The notes: a model not told the origin generated them from the sequence alone. A DNA stretch of 64,000 nt from Okapia johnstoni (GCA_024291935.2 CM044322.1:71229405-71293404), one strand, 5' to 3'. Positions 22,371 through 32,388 are shown, numbered from the stretch's first letter. Numbers and translations are program-made.

Positions 22371-22590
22371 CAGGACTTTACTGGTGGTCCAGATGGTAAA
22401 AGCGAAAGTCGCTCAAGCAGTGTCCGACTCTTTGTGACTGCATGGACTATACAGTCCATGGAATTCTCCAGGCCAGAATACTGGAGTGGGTAGCCGTTCC
22501 CTTTTCCAGGGGATCTTCCCAACCCAGGGTAAACAACCCACCTAAAATGTAGGAGATGTGGGTTCGAGCTGTGAGTGGGGAAGCCTCAAA
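22371..22590. mobile_element. Composite SINE: Bov-tA (-) inside a tRNA-derived SINE (+)
   Basis: A forward SINE head (GGACTTTACTGGTGGTCCAGATGGTAAA) is broken at about 22,400 by a reversed Bov-A block (GTCCGACTCTTTGTGACTGC..GGGGATCTTCCCAACCCAGGG). Forward tRNA-like sequence then resumes at about 22,536 (CACCTAAAATGTAGGAGATGTGGGTTCGAGC). The inner copy lacks its tRNA end. Confidence 0.72.
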
Positions 22591-22967
22591 CAATTGGCCT
22601 TTGGGCAGAGGACCTGGTGCACCCCTAGGATTGCTAGGATTGGTCTCATGACCGTGGCACCTTAACAGTTCTAAGCCTTCGTCAAGCAGTCTCTGCTCCA
22701 AACCCAGAGCGGCCATGGTCCTTGTTCTCTGGCTTCTTGCTCTTCCTGGGGACCCAGGAGACGCCTTGGCCTGAGGTGCCTGTCTTAGAAGGTGAGTTGA
22801 ACCAGGCTTGGTTTAGAATTCATTTTCTCTCTGTACATTTCTTCCACCCACACCTTCCCTGCTGCTCAGCATTTGATGGACTTGAAGTTCCCAGATGAAG
22901 AGCAGGCAGAGGGTTCGTGGGGCACTAACTGTTATTCAGCCTCTACCTCACACGTTGTAACGGCATT
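22591..22967. other. Unassigned sequence
   Basis: No supported gene. A 19-codon ATG frame at 22,714 followed by GAAG/GTGAGT is discussed under rejected observations. Confidence 0.4.
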
Positions 22968-23150
22968 AATTATAGCAGCTGGCATTTATTGAGCACTAAC
23001 TATATGCCAGGTACTGTGCTGCGTGCTTTACCTACATTTTTCCATTAAGTCCTCAAAAAGTACCCCATTAGGTAGATCCTCTTATTATCCCTAATTTAAA
23101 CACCGGGAAACTGAGACTCAGGTTCAGTAACTTGCTCAAGGACATGTCGC
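22968..23150 (-). mobile_element. MIR SINE
   Basis: Reversed MIR with TAGCAGCTGGCATTTATTGAGC, TATGCCAGGTACTGTGCTGCG, GGGAAACTGAGACTCAGGTTCAGTAACTTGC. Confidence 0.88.
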
Positions 23151-23294
23151 TAGGAAAAAACTGAGGGAGGACTCACCATTCTCTCTGACTGCAGGGTTCC
23201 TGCCCCGTACGCCCCCAGAACCCAGTGTTCCTGGGCCTAGAGGTGCTCTGGTGGCATCCTGCCTGTTCTCCCTGCTCCTTCCTACAGTAAGCTG

Positions 23295-23428
23295 CTTCCC
23301 AAGGGAGGGAGATGGGAGGGAGGGCATCTGGGTGTACCTATGGCTGATTCTTATTGATGCATGACAGAAAACCACAGAATTATGCAAAGCAATTATCCTT
23401 CAATTAAAAAAATTATTAAAAAAGATGC
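23295..23428 (+). mobile_element. Short L1 3' end
   Basis: GGGAGGGAGATGGGAGGG, TATGGCTGATTCTTATTGATGC and AATTATCCTTCAATTAAAAA match the 3' end of the L1 at 9.4-11.1 kb. This is a 5'-truncated copy of only about 130 bp. Confidence 0.85.
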
Positions 23429-24309
23429 CCCCAAGTCCTGTCCAAGCCAGGCCCCCCTTTGGGGACCTTCAAAGAGGGTCTCCCTTTTTTTTCCTGCCTC
23501 AGGTGACAGCTCCTGGAGAAGCAACATGTTTTCCTTCTGCTTCAGCTAAGTGCCTCAGGGGCCACATGGAGCCAGTGACCTCAGAGAAGCTGTACCCTAA
23601 GAGTCAGTCCCTGGGGACTGACATCGTAGTGGGGCCAACGCAGAGGCGACTTCTGGGAGGGGTCTGCTCCCAGTGACTGAGGCCTCAGTGACTCCTGGGA
23701 ACCAGAGTGCAGAGTCCAGACATGGTGGTCGGAGGGGGAAAGCTTGTGATTCGGGTTGCCCGTGGGGTGTCTCTACAAGGGAGACTGCTGTGTGTTGGGA
23801 AGAACATGTACAGGCGTTCCTTTTTGCAGACATCTTGCAAGGCAGAGCCTCCAGGAGCAAACATGTGGAAGAAGGGGCAGCAATTGTGAGGCAGCCAGCG
23901 TGAGTCCCCCAGGAAAAGCAGGTCCGTCTTCCCTCATCCCTACCAGAGTGGGAGGAAAAGGGGCGAGGAGAAAGGAAAGGTAGGGAAGGCCGTGTTCCTT
24001 TACAGAGTGTTCTCAGAATGAGCATCAGAGGCAGGTGACAAAAGTGTTTGGCCTGGGAGGACAGGGGTGGTGATGCCCAGGAGATGGAGCGATCACAGGG
24101 GCAGCTGATGGGCAGGCTGGAAGGGTAAAAGCTGTGTGTGCGGAGGGGAGGAACTTGACACTTGACGCTGCCTGGTCCTCACCCTCACCTTTCGCCTTCT
24201 CCTTGGACAGCCCTCCCAATGAGACGAAGGTCACTGGGGCTCACACAGCCCCAGGCCTCCAAACAGAAGGTGCTTGCCCAGAGTTGGCCTGGGGTTGTAA
24301 TTGTGGAAC
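23429..24309. other. Unassigned sequence, no gene seen
   Basis: There are open frames to 142 codons on the minus strand (23,597-24,025) and several on the plus. None shows a domain or convincing exon edges. Confidence 0.45.
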
Positions 24310-24634
24310 CTTGGGCTTCCCTCATAGCTCACTTGGTAAAGAATCCGCCTGCAATGCAGGAGGACCCCCGTTCAATTCCTGAGTTGGGAAGATCCACTGG
24401 AAAAGGGATAGGCTACCCACTCCAGTATTCTTGGGCTTCCCTTGTGGCTCAGCTGGTAAAGAATCCGCCTGCAATGCGGGAGACCTGAGTTTGATCCCTG
24501 GGTTGGGAAGATCCCCTGGAGAAGGGAAAGGCTACCCACTCCAGCATTCTGGACTGGAGAATCCCATGGACTATATATAGTCCATGGGGTCTGCAAAGAG
24601 TCGGACACAACTGGGCGACTTTCACTTTCATCTA
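24310..24634 (+). mobile_element. Bov-A2 SINE (dimeric)
   Basis: Two forward units in tandem, each headed by GGGCTTCCCT..GGTAAAGAATCCGCCTGCAATG. They end in CAAAGAGTCGGACACAACTGGGCGAC. An internal ATGGACTATATATAGTCCAT is a perfect 20-bp palindrome. Confidence 0.93.
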
Positions 24635-24850
24635 GGGAGAACCTACAGAATTTCCTGTCCATTTTCCTGCTCTAAGCACAGCTCTGCCTTGGCCATCTCA
24701 GACCAGGGTGGCGCTGGGGTGTCTTCATTCAGCAAGTATTTATGAAGCACCTGTATCAGACACTGGGTACAAATAACTGTGCGCAACCAGAGATCATCAC
24801 CCTTACAGAGTTTATACTTTATTGTCTGAAGATACAGTAAATAAGTAGTA

Positions 24851-25061
24851 CAGTTGACCCTGAACCACACAAGTTTTAACTGCACATTTTTTTTTTCAAC
24901 AGTAAATACTGCAGCACTACATTACCCCTAACATGCTTGGCTGAATCTGTGGATACAGAAGAACTGCAAAATAGAGGGTCGACTATAAATTAAATTCAGA
25001 TTTTCAGCTGTGCAGAGAGAGGGTCGGTGTCCCAAACCCCACATCGTTCAGTAGTCAGCTG
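24851..25061. mobile_element. Tigger-like short DNA transposon
   Basis: The left end CAGTTGACCCTGAACCACACAAG and the right end CACATCGTTCAGTAGTCAGCTG are imperfect inverted repeats. A TA precedes the left end at 24,849. The internal part is deleted relative to longer Tigger relatives. It is inserted in L2 next to the mariner. Confidence 0.72.
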
Positions 25062-25240
25062 TGTATTATTAGGCTGGTGCAAAAGTAATTGCAGTTTTGC
25101 ATTGTCGAACTTTGCGTATTGATATTAGAATATATTCTTAAATGTGGTTATACATCATTTTAACATGCATTTCTCGCTTTATGTTTTTTTGCTAATGACA
25201 TTATTTACTGTTTGTTTTATATTTACTTTAGACTAGGGAA

Positions 25241-26237
25241 ATGATGTTAGACAAAAAGCAAATTTGAGTAAATTTCTTGAGTTCAAAATGGGTCATAAAG
25301 CAGCGGAGACAACTCACGGTATTAATAGTGCATTTGGCCCAGGAACTGTGAATGGACCTAACAGTGCAGTGGTGGTTCAGAAAGACTTGCAGAGGAGATG
25401 GGGGCTGTGAAGAGGGAGGAGCACAGTTACCGGCCATCGGAAGTCGACAAGAACCAATTGAGAGGGTCATCCAAGCTGATCCTCTTAAAACTGCACGAGA
25501 CGTTGCTGAAGAATTCAGTGTCGACCACTCTGGTCATTCGACATCTGAATCAAATTGGAAAGGTGAAAAAACTCGATAAGCAGGTACCTCATGAGCTGAC
25601 CTCGAATCAAAAAAACTGTCATTTTGAAGTATATTCTCTTATTCTACACAATAACAACAATTTCTCAATTGGATTGTGACATATGATGAAAAGTGGATTT
25701 TATATGACAGCCGGCAACAGCCAGCTCAGTGGTTGGAACAAGAAGGAGCTCCAAAGCACTTCTCAAAGCCAGACTCACCCCAGGAGGTCATGGTCACTAT
25801 TTGGTGGTCAGCTGCCGGTCCAGTGCAGTTTTCTGAATCCTGGTGAGCCATTACATCTGAGAAGTGTGCTCTGCTAATCCATGAGATGCACCATATACTG
25901 CAACGCCTGCAGTGGGCACTGGTCAACAAAAAGGGCCCAGTTCTTCTCCACAACAACTCCCGACCCCACGTTGCACAATCAGTGCTTCAGAAGTTGAACG
26001 AACTGGGCTACACAGTTTTGTCTCATCCGCCATATTCACTTGACCTTTCCCCAACTCACTTCTTCAAGCACCTCGACAACTTTTTGCAGGGAAAACACTT
26101 CAACAACCAGCAGGAGGCAGAAAAAGCTTTCTGAGAGTTGGTTGCATCCCAAAGCATGAATTTTTATGCTATAGGAATAAGCATACTTATTTCTCATTGG
26201 CAAAACTGTTGACTGTAATGGTTCCTATTTTGATTAA
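25241..26237 (+). pseudogene. Mariner transposase, inactivated
   Basis: This protein would cut and paste the mariner by binding its terminal repeats through N-terminal helix-turn-helix domains and cleaving with a DD34D catalytic domain. The ATG at 25,241 gives MMLDKKQI and then a stop. Further blocks appear across three frames: PSEVDKNQLRGS, RHLNQIGKVKKLDKQVPHEL, IVTYDEKWI (first catalytic Asp kept), LLHNNSRPHVAQ (second catalytic Asp replaced by Asn, codon AAC at 25,952-25,954), PPYSLDLSP (third Asp kept) and HLDNFLQGK. Multiple stops and frameshifts add to the catalytic loss. Length and order match a full transposase of about 340 residues, so this is a decayed full-length copy. Confidence 0.92.
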
Positions 26238-26256
26238 TAAAGATGTGTTTGACCCT

Positions 26257-28451
26257 GTTGTTGTTGTTCAGTCACTAAGTCGTGTCTGACTCTTTGCATC
26301 CCCATGAACTGCAGCACACCAGGCTACCCTGTCCTTCACTATCTCCCGGAGTTTGCTCAAACTCACATCCATTGAGTCAGTGATGCCATCCAACCATCTC
26401 ATCCTCTGTTGTTCCCTTCTCCTCCTGCCCTCAATCTTTCCCAGCATCAGAGTCTTTTTCCAGTGAGTTGGCTCTTCCCATCAAGTGTCCAGTGTTGGAG
26501 CTTCAGCTTTAGCATCAGTCCTTCCAGTGAATATTCAGGTTTAATTTTCTTTAAAATTGACTGGTTTGATCTCCTTGCTGTCCAAGGGACTCTCAAGAGT
26601 CTTCCCCAACACCACAATTTGAAAGCATCGATTCTTTGGTGCTCAGCCTTCTTTATGGTCCACCTCTCACATCCGTACATGACTACTGGAAAAACCATAA
26701 CTTTGACTAGATGGACCTTTGTCAGCAAAGTGAAGTTTTGCATTTTAATACACTATCTAGGTTTGTCATAGCTTTTCTTCCAAGGAGCAAGCATCTTTTA
26801 ATTTCATGGCTGCAGTCACTGGTCACAGTGATTTTGGAGCCCAAGAAAATAAAGTCTGTCACTGTTTCCACTTATTCCTCATTTATTTGTCATGAAGTAA
26901 TGGAACCGGATGCCATCATTGTAGTTTTTTGAATGTTGAGTTTTAAACCAGCCTTTTTAGTCTCTTCTCTCAACCTTCATCAAGAGGCTCTTTAGTTCCT
27001 CTACACTTACTGCCATTAGAATGATATCTGCATATCTGAGGTGGTTGATATTTCTCCCAGCAATCTTTATTGCAGCTTGTGATTCATCCAGCCAAGCATT
27101 TTGCATGATGTACTCTGCATATAAGTTAAATAAGCAGAGTAACAAATACAGCCTTGACGTACTCCTTTCCTAATTTGGAACCAGTCTGTTGTTCCATGTC
27201 CAGTTCTAACTGTTGCTTCTTAACCTACATACAGGTTTCTCAGGAGGCAGGTAAGATGGTCTGGTATTCCCATCTCTCAGAATTTTCCACAGTTTGTTGT
27301 GATCTACACAGTCCAAGACTTTAACGTAGTCAATGAAGCAGAAGTAGATGTTTTTCTGGAATTCCCTTTCTTTTTCCTTGATCCAGCAACAAGACCTGGA
27401 GCTGACTATGGCCAGACCATGAACTCCTTATTGCAAAATTCAGACTTAAATTGAAGAAAGTAGAGAAAACCACTAGACCGTTCAGGTATGACCTAAATCA
27501 AATCCCTTTATGATTATGCAGTGGAAGTGAGGAATATATTCAAGGGATTAGATCTAGTAGGCAGAGTGCCTGAAGAACTATGGACAGAGGTTCATAACAT
27601 TGTACAAGAGGCAGTGGCTGAAACCATCCCCAAGAAAAAGAAATGCAAGGAGGCAAAGTGGTTGTCTGAGAAGGTCTTACAAACAGCTGAGAAAAGAAGT
27701 GAAAAGCAAATGAGAAAGGGAAAGATATACCCAACTGAATGCAAAGTACCTGAGATTAGCAAGGAGAGATAAGAAAGCCTGAAGTGAACAATGCAAAGAA
27801 ATAGAGGAAAACAGTAGAATGGGAAAGACTAGAGATCTCTTCAAGAAGATTGGAGATAGCAAGGGAACATTTCATGCAAAGATGGGCACAATAAAGGACA
27901 GAAACAGCAAGGACCTAACAGAAGCAGAAGAGATTAAGAAGAGGTGGCAAGAATACACAGCAGAACTATACAAAAAAGGTCTTAATGACCTGGATAACCA
28001 CAATGGTGTGATCACCACCCAGAGGCAGACATACTGGAATGCGAAGTCAAGTGGGCCTTAGGAAGCATCACTACGAACAAAGATAGTGGAGGTGATGAAA
28101 TGCCAGCTGAGCTATTTAAATCCTAAACAATGACAGTTGACTTCCCTGTAGCTCAAATGGTAAAGAATCTGCCTGCAATGCAGGAGACCAGGGTTCAATC
28201 CCTGGATCAGGAAGATCCTCTGGGGAAGGTAATGGCAATCCACTGCAGTATTCTTGCCTGGAAAATTCCATGGACAGAGAAGCCTGGCAGGCTACAGTTT
28301 GTGGGATTGCAAAGAGTGGGACATGACTGAGTGACTAACAAACAGTGATGCTGTTAAAGTGATGTAGGCACTCAATATGCCTGCAAATTTGGAAAACTCA
28401 GCAGTGGCCACAGGAGTAGGAAAAGTCAGTTTTGTTCCAATCCCAAAGAAA
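26257..28451 (-). mobile_element. BovB (RTE) LINE with inverted 5' part (twin-primed)
   Basis: The left portion (26,257 to about 27,383) is BovB reversed: 3' tail at the left edge, RT reversed to about 27,380. The right portion (about 27,384-28,451) is BovB in forward orientation, from the endonuclease/RT linker through AAGAAGAGGTGGCAAGAATAC to CCAATCCCAAAGAA. Both parts together lie between one target duplication: GTGTTTGACCCT (26,245-26,256) and GTGTTTGAGCCT (28,452-28,463). Compared with the copy at 15.5 kb, about 170 bp between the two parts is missing. This is the hallmark of twin priming. Frames are broken throughout. Confidence 0.9.
28134..28339 (+). mobile_element. Bov-tA SINE inside BovB
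   Basis: Forward Bov-tA (CTTCCCTGTAGCTCAAATGG, CTGCAATGCAGGAGACC, CAAAGAGTGGGACATGACTG). It is flanked by AAACAATGA and AAACAGTGA, a probable target duplication with one mismatch. It is the youngest layer of the nest. Confidence 0.92.
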
Positions 28452-28830
28452 GTGTTTGAGCCTAGTTACAATGATTTAAAAGTCACAGTCCAAAACTGCA
28501 ATTATGTTTGTACCAACCTAATACAAAGTTGGTAAATGCTAAAAAGAAAATTAAAGCCAGGAATGGGGATAGGAGAGTCTTAGCGGAGGAGACTGTAGCT
28601 TTGTACAGGCTGACCTCGCTGAGAAAGTGACATGAGGAAAGAGGACGGCGCAAGTACAAGGACTTGGAGGCATGTCTGTGCCTAGCGGGATTGAGGAGGC
28701 CAGATCTTGGCAAGCCGTGGAGCTTGGTTGAGGAGTTTGTTTTTTTTCTCAGAGCAGGGGGAGCTTTTGCAGCGTTTAGGGCAGGGGGTGATATGGTCTG
28801 AGCCTTTGAAACCCCAAGGTTTGGCCCATC

Positions 28831-29698
28831 CATTTCAGTGTTTTACTAGGTGGGAAGGAAGTTCTCCAGGCCTTGAAGCTGGTTTAGTCAATCTGCACTG
28901 TCCCAGCAAGTCCTCTCATGAAGGGCATGGCCTCCCAGGCAATAGCGGATGGAGAGGAGAGAATATAAAGAAACAGAAGACACGGTCTTTACTGGTAAGG
29001 AAACCGCCCAGTCATTGGAAAGGCACAACTTACAGTCACAGAAATAAAGAGGGAATAATACCAGACAGTATTTAAAACCAAGTGCTAAACTGTGTGATTT
29101 AGACTATAAATGTTATCAGAACTGTGAGCTCTGTGTGGGAGTATATACTTTCCTGAGGAGGTACAGCTGATTTGGGCCTGGAAAACAGGGTGGGGTTTGG
29201 ATATGCAGAGAGGAGGATTCTCTGGAGGGGAGCTTGTGGGGTGGGAGGGGGGACGGGTGGCCAGGCCAGGGGCGGGTGTGTGGCTGGGAGTAAGGTGGCA
29301 GGTATAGAAGCTGCAAGGGCAGGCATTTGTCTCTGGAGCGGCCTTTCCCCATCACCTGGGTTTCTGGGTCCCCTTTATTCTCTTGGGGAACAGGAGGGCA
29401 GCCCTTCAGTGTTCTCAGCCTCTCTTTTGCAGAGCCAGCTGCCCTCTGTCCCTTGAAACCCTCTTGCTCTTCTCAGCCCCAGTCCCAGCTCTCTGATTGT
29501 TTTCTTAGACCTGCTGTCTTGCAGTCTGACGCCATACATGAGCTCCCAGCCTCCTCATGTTCGGGGCTCGGTTCTCTGCAATTCCCTTGAGCTCCATTTT
29601 TCTGCCCCGTCTGCAGCCAATTTCTCTTCTTCATTTCTCACTGCCTAGGCTCCTCTTTGGTGGGTTACTCCTAGTACATTACAGTAGTTTCATGTGTA
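28831..29698. other. Unassigned sequence, no gene seen
   Basis: There is a purine-rich strand at 29,170-29,290. No exon or repeat is supported. A 122-codon frame (28,707-29,075) starts in L2 and is not a gene. Confidence 0.45.
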
Positions 29699-29707
29699 GT
29701 GAAATGG

Positions 29708-29915
29708 GGTCTTCCTTGTGGCTTAGACAGTAAAGAATCCACCTGCAGTGCAGGAAGCCCGGGTTTGATCCTTGGGTCGGGAAGATACCCTGAAGAAGAG
29801 AGTGGCTACCCACTCCAGTATTCTTGCCTGGAGGATCCCATGGACAGAGGATCCTGGTGGGCTACAGTCCCTGGGGTCACAAAGAATGGGACATGACTGA
29901 GTGACTAGAGAGAGT
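29708..29915 (+). mobile_element. Bov-tA SINE
   Basis: Forward Bov-tA from GTCTTCCTTGTGGCTTAGAC to GGACATGACTGAGTGACTAG. It is flanked by GTGAAATGG at 29,699-29,707 and 29,916-29,924. Confidence 0.93.
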
Positions 29916-29924
29916 GTGAAATGG

Positions 29925-30235
29925 AAATGAAATTCTGCCCAAAAGTGCCCCCATCCTTCTCTTTGTCCTGGAGAGAGGCTGCCTGGGTTCTGGGGGTCGG
30001 ACTTCCTCCTGGAGTATGAAGAGAGACAGCCCTGGGGTGGGGTGGGATCATTGGTGCCCAAGACGCCGGCCGACCCAGAGCCAAGTGTCACTTGGGTGAA
30101 GCCTTCTGCCCAGTGATCCACTCTCCCTCCTCGGGGCCCCCGGCAGCCTGAGGAAGAAGGGCCTAGCACTGTCACCTCCAGGATGCAGGCCTGAGCCTGG
30201 GCTCGCCTGCCGTCCAGAGGAGCTGTAACCAGAGC
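29925..30235. other. Unassigned sequence
   Basis: GC-rich near 30,060-30,150, with no recognised exon or repeat. Confidence 0.4.
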
Positions 30236-30650
30236 TGCTTAGTGTCCTTTCCCTGACCGCATGCCCTTGGGCGTTTTACTTCTCTGAGCCTCAGTCTCCA
30301 CATCTCTACATCTGGATTAATAGCACCCACTTGATAGGCTTGTTAATGATCGCAGCTAAGTTGTTGAGTGCTTGTGATGTGCCAAAAGCTTTGCTGCATT
30401 CATCTCACTTAATCCACATAATGCTGTGGAGTAGATGTTATTTTTTCCCATTTTGCTGTTGAGGAAACGAAAGCTGGGAAACATTAAGTAACTTGCCTGA
30501 GGCCACACACAGCCAGCAAATGGCAGCCCCGGAATTCAGCTCCTGGTCTTTCTGACTCCAGAGCCCTGGTTCCCAACCAAATGAGCTAATGAGCTAATCT
30601 GTGTAGAGTGCCTGCTCCAGAGTAGAAGCTCAGTAAATGCTAGTTCCTCT
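30236..30650 (+). mobile_element. MIR SINE, split by a second MIR
   Basis: Forward MIR (GCATGCCCTTGGGCGTTTTACTTCTCTGAGCCTCAG..ATTAATAGCACCCAC) breaks at about 30,351. It resumes at about 30,580 with GTGTAGAGTGCCTGCTCCAGAGTAGAAGCTCAGTAAATGC, the forward MIR end. Confidence 0.72.
30352..30578 (-). mobile_element. MIR SINE nested in MIR
   Basis: Reversed MIR: GTTGAGTGCTTGTGATGTGCC, TTTTGCTGTTGAGGAAACG, TAAGTAACTTGCCTGAGGCCACACA, and the tRNA end CTGACTCCAGAGCCCTGG. Confidence 0.82.
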
Positions 30651-31664
30651 TCTCAATCTCTCCAGGGCCACACCTCCAAAGAACAACTTTCCCCTCCTGT
30701 ATCACACTTCTTCTCCAGGGTTCCCTAGGGCACATGATAAAAGTAGGAATGGGAATGAGCCATCGGTTTATACCAAGGGAGAAGAAAGGCTGAGAGAGGG
30801 TGAATAATTTGCATAAAATCAAAAAACACCAGGGCTGTGATTAATCCCCAGGGTACCTCTCTCATAAGAATTTGATTACTCAGCTCCACTGGGTCCCAGG
30901 CAGTTTGGCAGAGACCATCTTGCAGAGGTGAGAACAGAGATTGTGTTGTATGGGAAGGCCACTGTCTCCCCCGCCAGCAAGTGTTGGTCATTGGGGGCCT
31001 AGAGATGTGCTAGCTGGGGGATTCTAAGACCTTTGCTTTCTGAACTTGGGTACTGTTTCTAGGGAATTACAAATCGTCTGGGGGCTCCTCTGGATGGATT
31101 TAGGAGGGGGACAGTGAGGGAAGACGGGGCCCTATCTCTTCTTTTGACTATCAGATCGGGACACCTTCTGCACCAGATGCAGTGTCGAGGGCTGGGAATG
31201 GGTAACGGGGTGCAAAGGAAAGCAAGGCCGTGGCCTCTGGGACCACCTGATCTGATGGGGGAGGTCATTCACTCTCATGCCTGGATACACTGCACACACA
31301 ACTCCATCCGACCTGACCGGAAGTAAAAACAATAACTGATGACTGCAGGGTAATGTAAATATGTGGATACAGAAGGATGGGAGAGGAACGAGTTGAGACT
31401 GATGGGTTCCCCCAAACACCCCTCTCCTGGTGGACATGGAGACCCATCTCTCTGCATACCCTGCCCAGACAGCCTAAGCTGCCAGCATTTAATCTCAATG
31501 GGCAGTCCCTAGGGTTCCTCTGAATTTCCTTGCAAGGGTCCCCCAGGGAGAAAAGGAGGCGTCCAGGTCGTAGCATTTAAAACTGATGGCAACTGAGAGT
31601 CTTCTGGTCATGTGGCTTTCAAATATTGCTAGAAATTGATCCGTTTCTCAAAACAAAGCTATAT
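30651..31664. other. Unassigned sequence, no gene seen
   Basis: The open frames (up to 103 codons) are unsupported. No repeat is recognised. Confidence 0.45.
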
Positions 31665-32388
31665 GTGTGGTAGGCAAAATAATGGCCTCCCAAAGATGCT
31701 CCCTTCCTGATCCCCAGAACTTGTAAATTTGTTATGTTATGGGGCAAAGGGGATGAAGGCTGTGAGTCAGCTGACTGTAAAATGCAAAGATTATCCTGGA
31801 TTATCCAGGTGGACCCGTGTTATTATCACAAGTCCTTTGAATGTGGAGGAGGGGGCAAAAGTCAGTGTCAGAGTGACGGGACATGAGGAAGACTGGCCGT
31901 TGCTGGCTTGGAAGGTGGAAGGGGCCGTCAGCCACCGAATGCTGCAGCGTCAAGAAGCTGGAAAAAGTGTGGAAACAGGCTCTCCCCGAGACTCCAGGAA
32001 GGAACACATACTTTCTGACATCTTGATTTTCGCCCAGTGAGACCCATTTTGGACTTCCCAGGTGGCGCTAGTGGTAAAGAGCTTGCCTGCCAATGCAGGA
32101 GAAGTTAAGAGACTCAGGTTCGATCCCTGGGTTGGGAAGATCCCCTGGAGGAGGGCAGGACAACCCCCTCCAGGATTCTTGCCTGGAGAATCCCATGGAT
32201 GCAGGAGCCTGGCGAGCTACAGTCCATGGGGTTGCAGAGTCAGACATGACTGAAGCGAATTAGCACACACGCATGAGACCCATTTTGGACTTCTGGCATT
32301 TCAAATTGTAGACAATTATGTTACTTTAAACCACTAAGTGTGTGGTAGTATTTTACCGCAACAACAGGAAATTAACACCGGCTGTTGT
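31665..32388 (+). mobile_element. MaLR (MLT1-type) LTR, split by Bov-tA
   Basis: The sequence order fits an old mammalian MaLR LTR: ATGGCCTCCCAAAGATGCTC, GGATTATCCAGGTGGACCC, ATCTTGATTTTCGCCCAGTGAGACCC, then after the SINE TTTAAACCACTAAGTGTGTGG and CAGGAAATTAACACC. Only the LTR is seen, with no internal retroviral genes. The subfamily is not assigned. Confidence 0.7.
32058..32273 (+). mobile_element. Bov-tA SINE with perfect 20-bp target duplication
   Basis: Forward Bov-tA (CCCAGGTGGCGCTAGTGGTA, CCAATGCAGGAGAAG, GAGTCAGACATGACTGAAGC). The 20-mer starting TGAGACCCATTTTGG occurs identically at 32,038-32,057 and 32,274-32,293, cutting the LTR cleanly. Confidence 0.95.

Larger units (their letters stand above)
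25069..28521 (+). mobile_element. Hsmar1-like mariner transposon, interrupted by BovB
   Basis: The left terminal repeat TTAGGCTGGTGCAAAAGTAA (25,069) is matched by the inverted right end TGTTTGTACCAACCTAA (to 28,521). TA dinucleotides lie directly outside (25,067-25,068 and 28,522-28,523), the mariner target site. The transposase remnant lies at 25,241-26,237. The 3' part is split at about 26,256/28,452 by a BovB. Without the insert the element is about 1.3 kb, the usual mariner length. It is probably the ruminant mariner catalogued as BTMAR1; that name is from memory. Confidence 0.92.
24722..28830 (-). mobile_element. L2 LINE, split by a nested transposon stack
   Basis: The reversed L2 tail (TTCATTCAGCAAGTATTTATGAAGCACC..) runs to 24,850. 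The same L2 resumes at 28,524 with TGCTAAAAAGAAAATTAAAGCC and continues with reversed L2 coding-region sequence to about 28,830 (GTTTAGGGCAGGGGGTGATATGGTCTGAGCC). The two parts are collinear once the 3.7 kb in between is removed. Confidence 0.72.

Noticed and set aside
22714..22798. Small ATG frame encoding a hydrophobic, signal-peptide-like start (MVLVLWLLALPGDPGDALA) followed by GAAG/GTGAGT
   Set aside because: It stops after 19 codons, well before the donor-like site; no upstream promoter or matching downstream exon. Probably chance.
24310..24380. tRNA-like heads of SINEs as possible tRNA genes
   Set aside because: They have box A/B-like segments but are tRNA-Glu-derived SINE heads continuous with Bov-A bodies; no cloverleaf with an anticodon arm and 3' end was found.
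31665..32388. Possible endogenous retrovirus with genes
   Set aside because: Only an old solo LTR-like segment is visible; no gag, pol or env sequence nearby.
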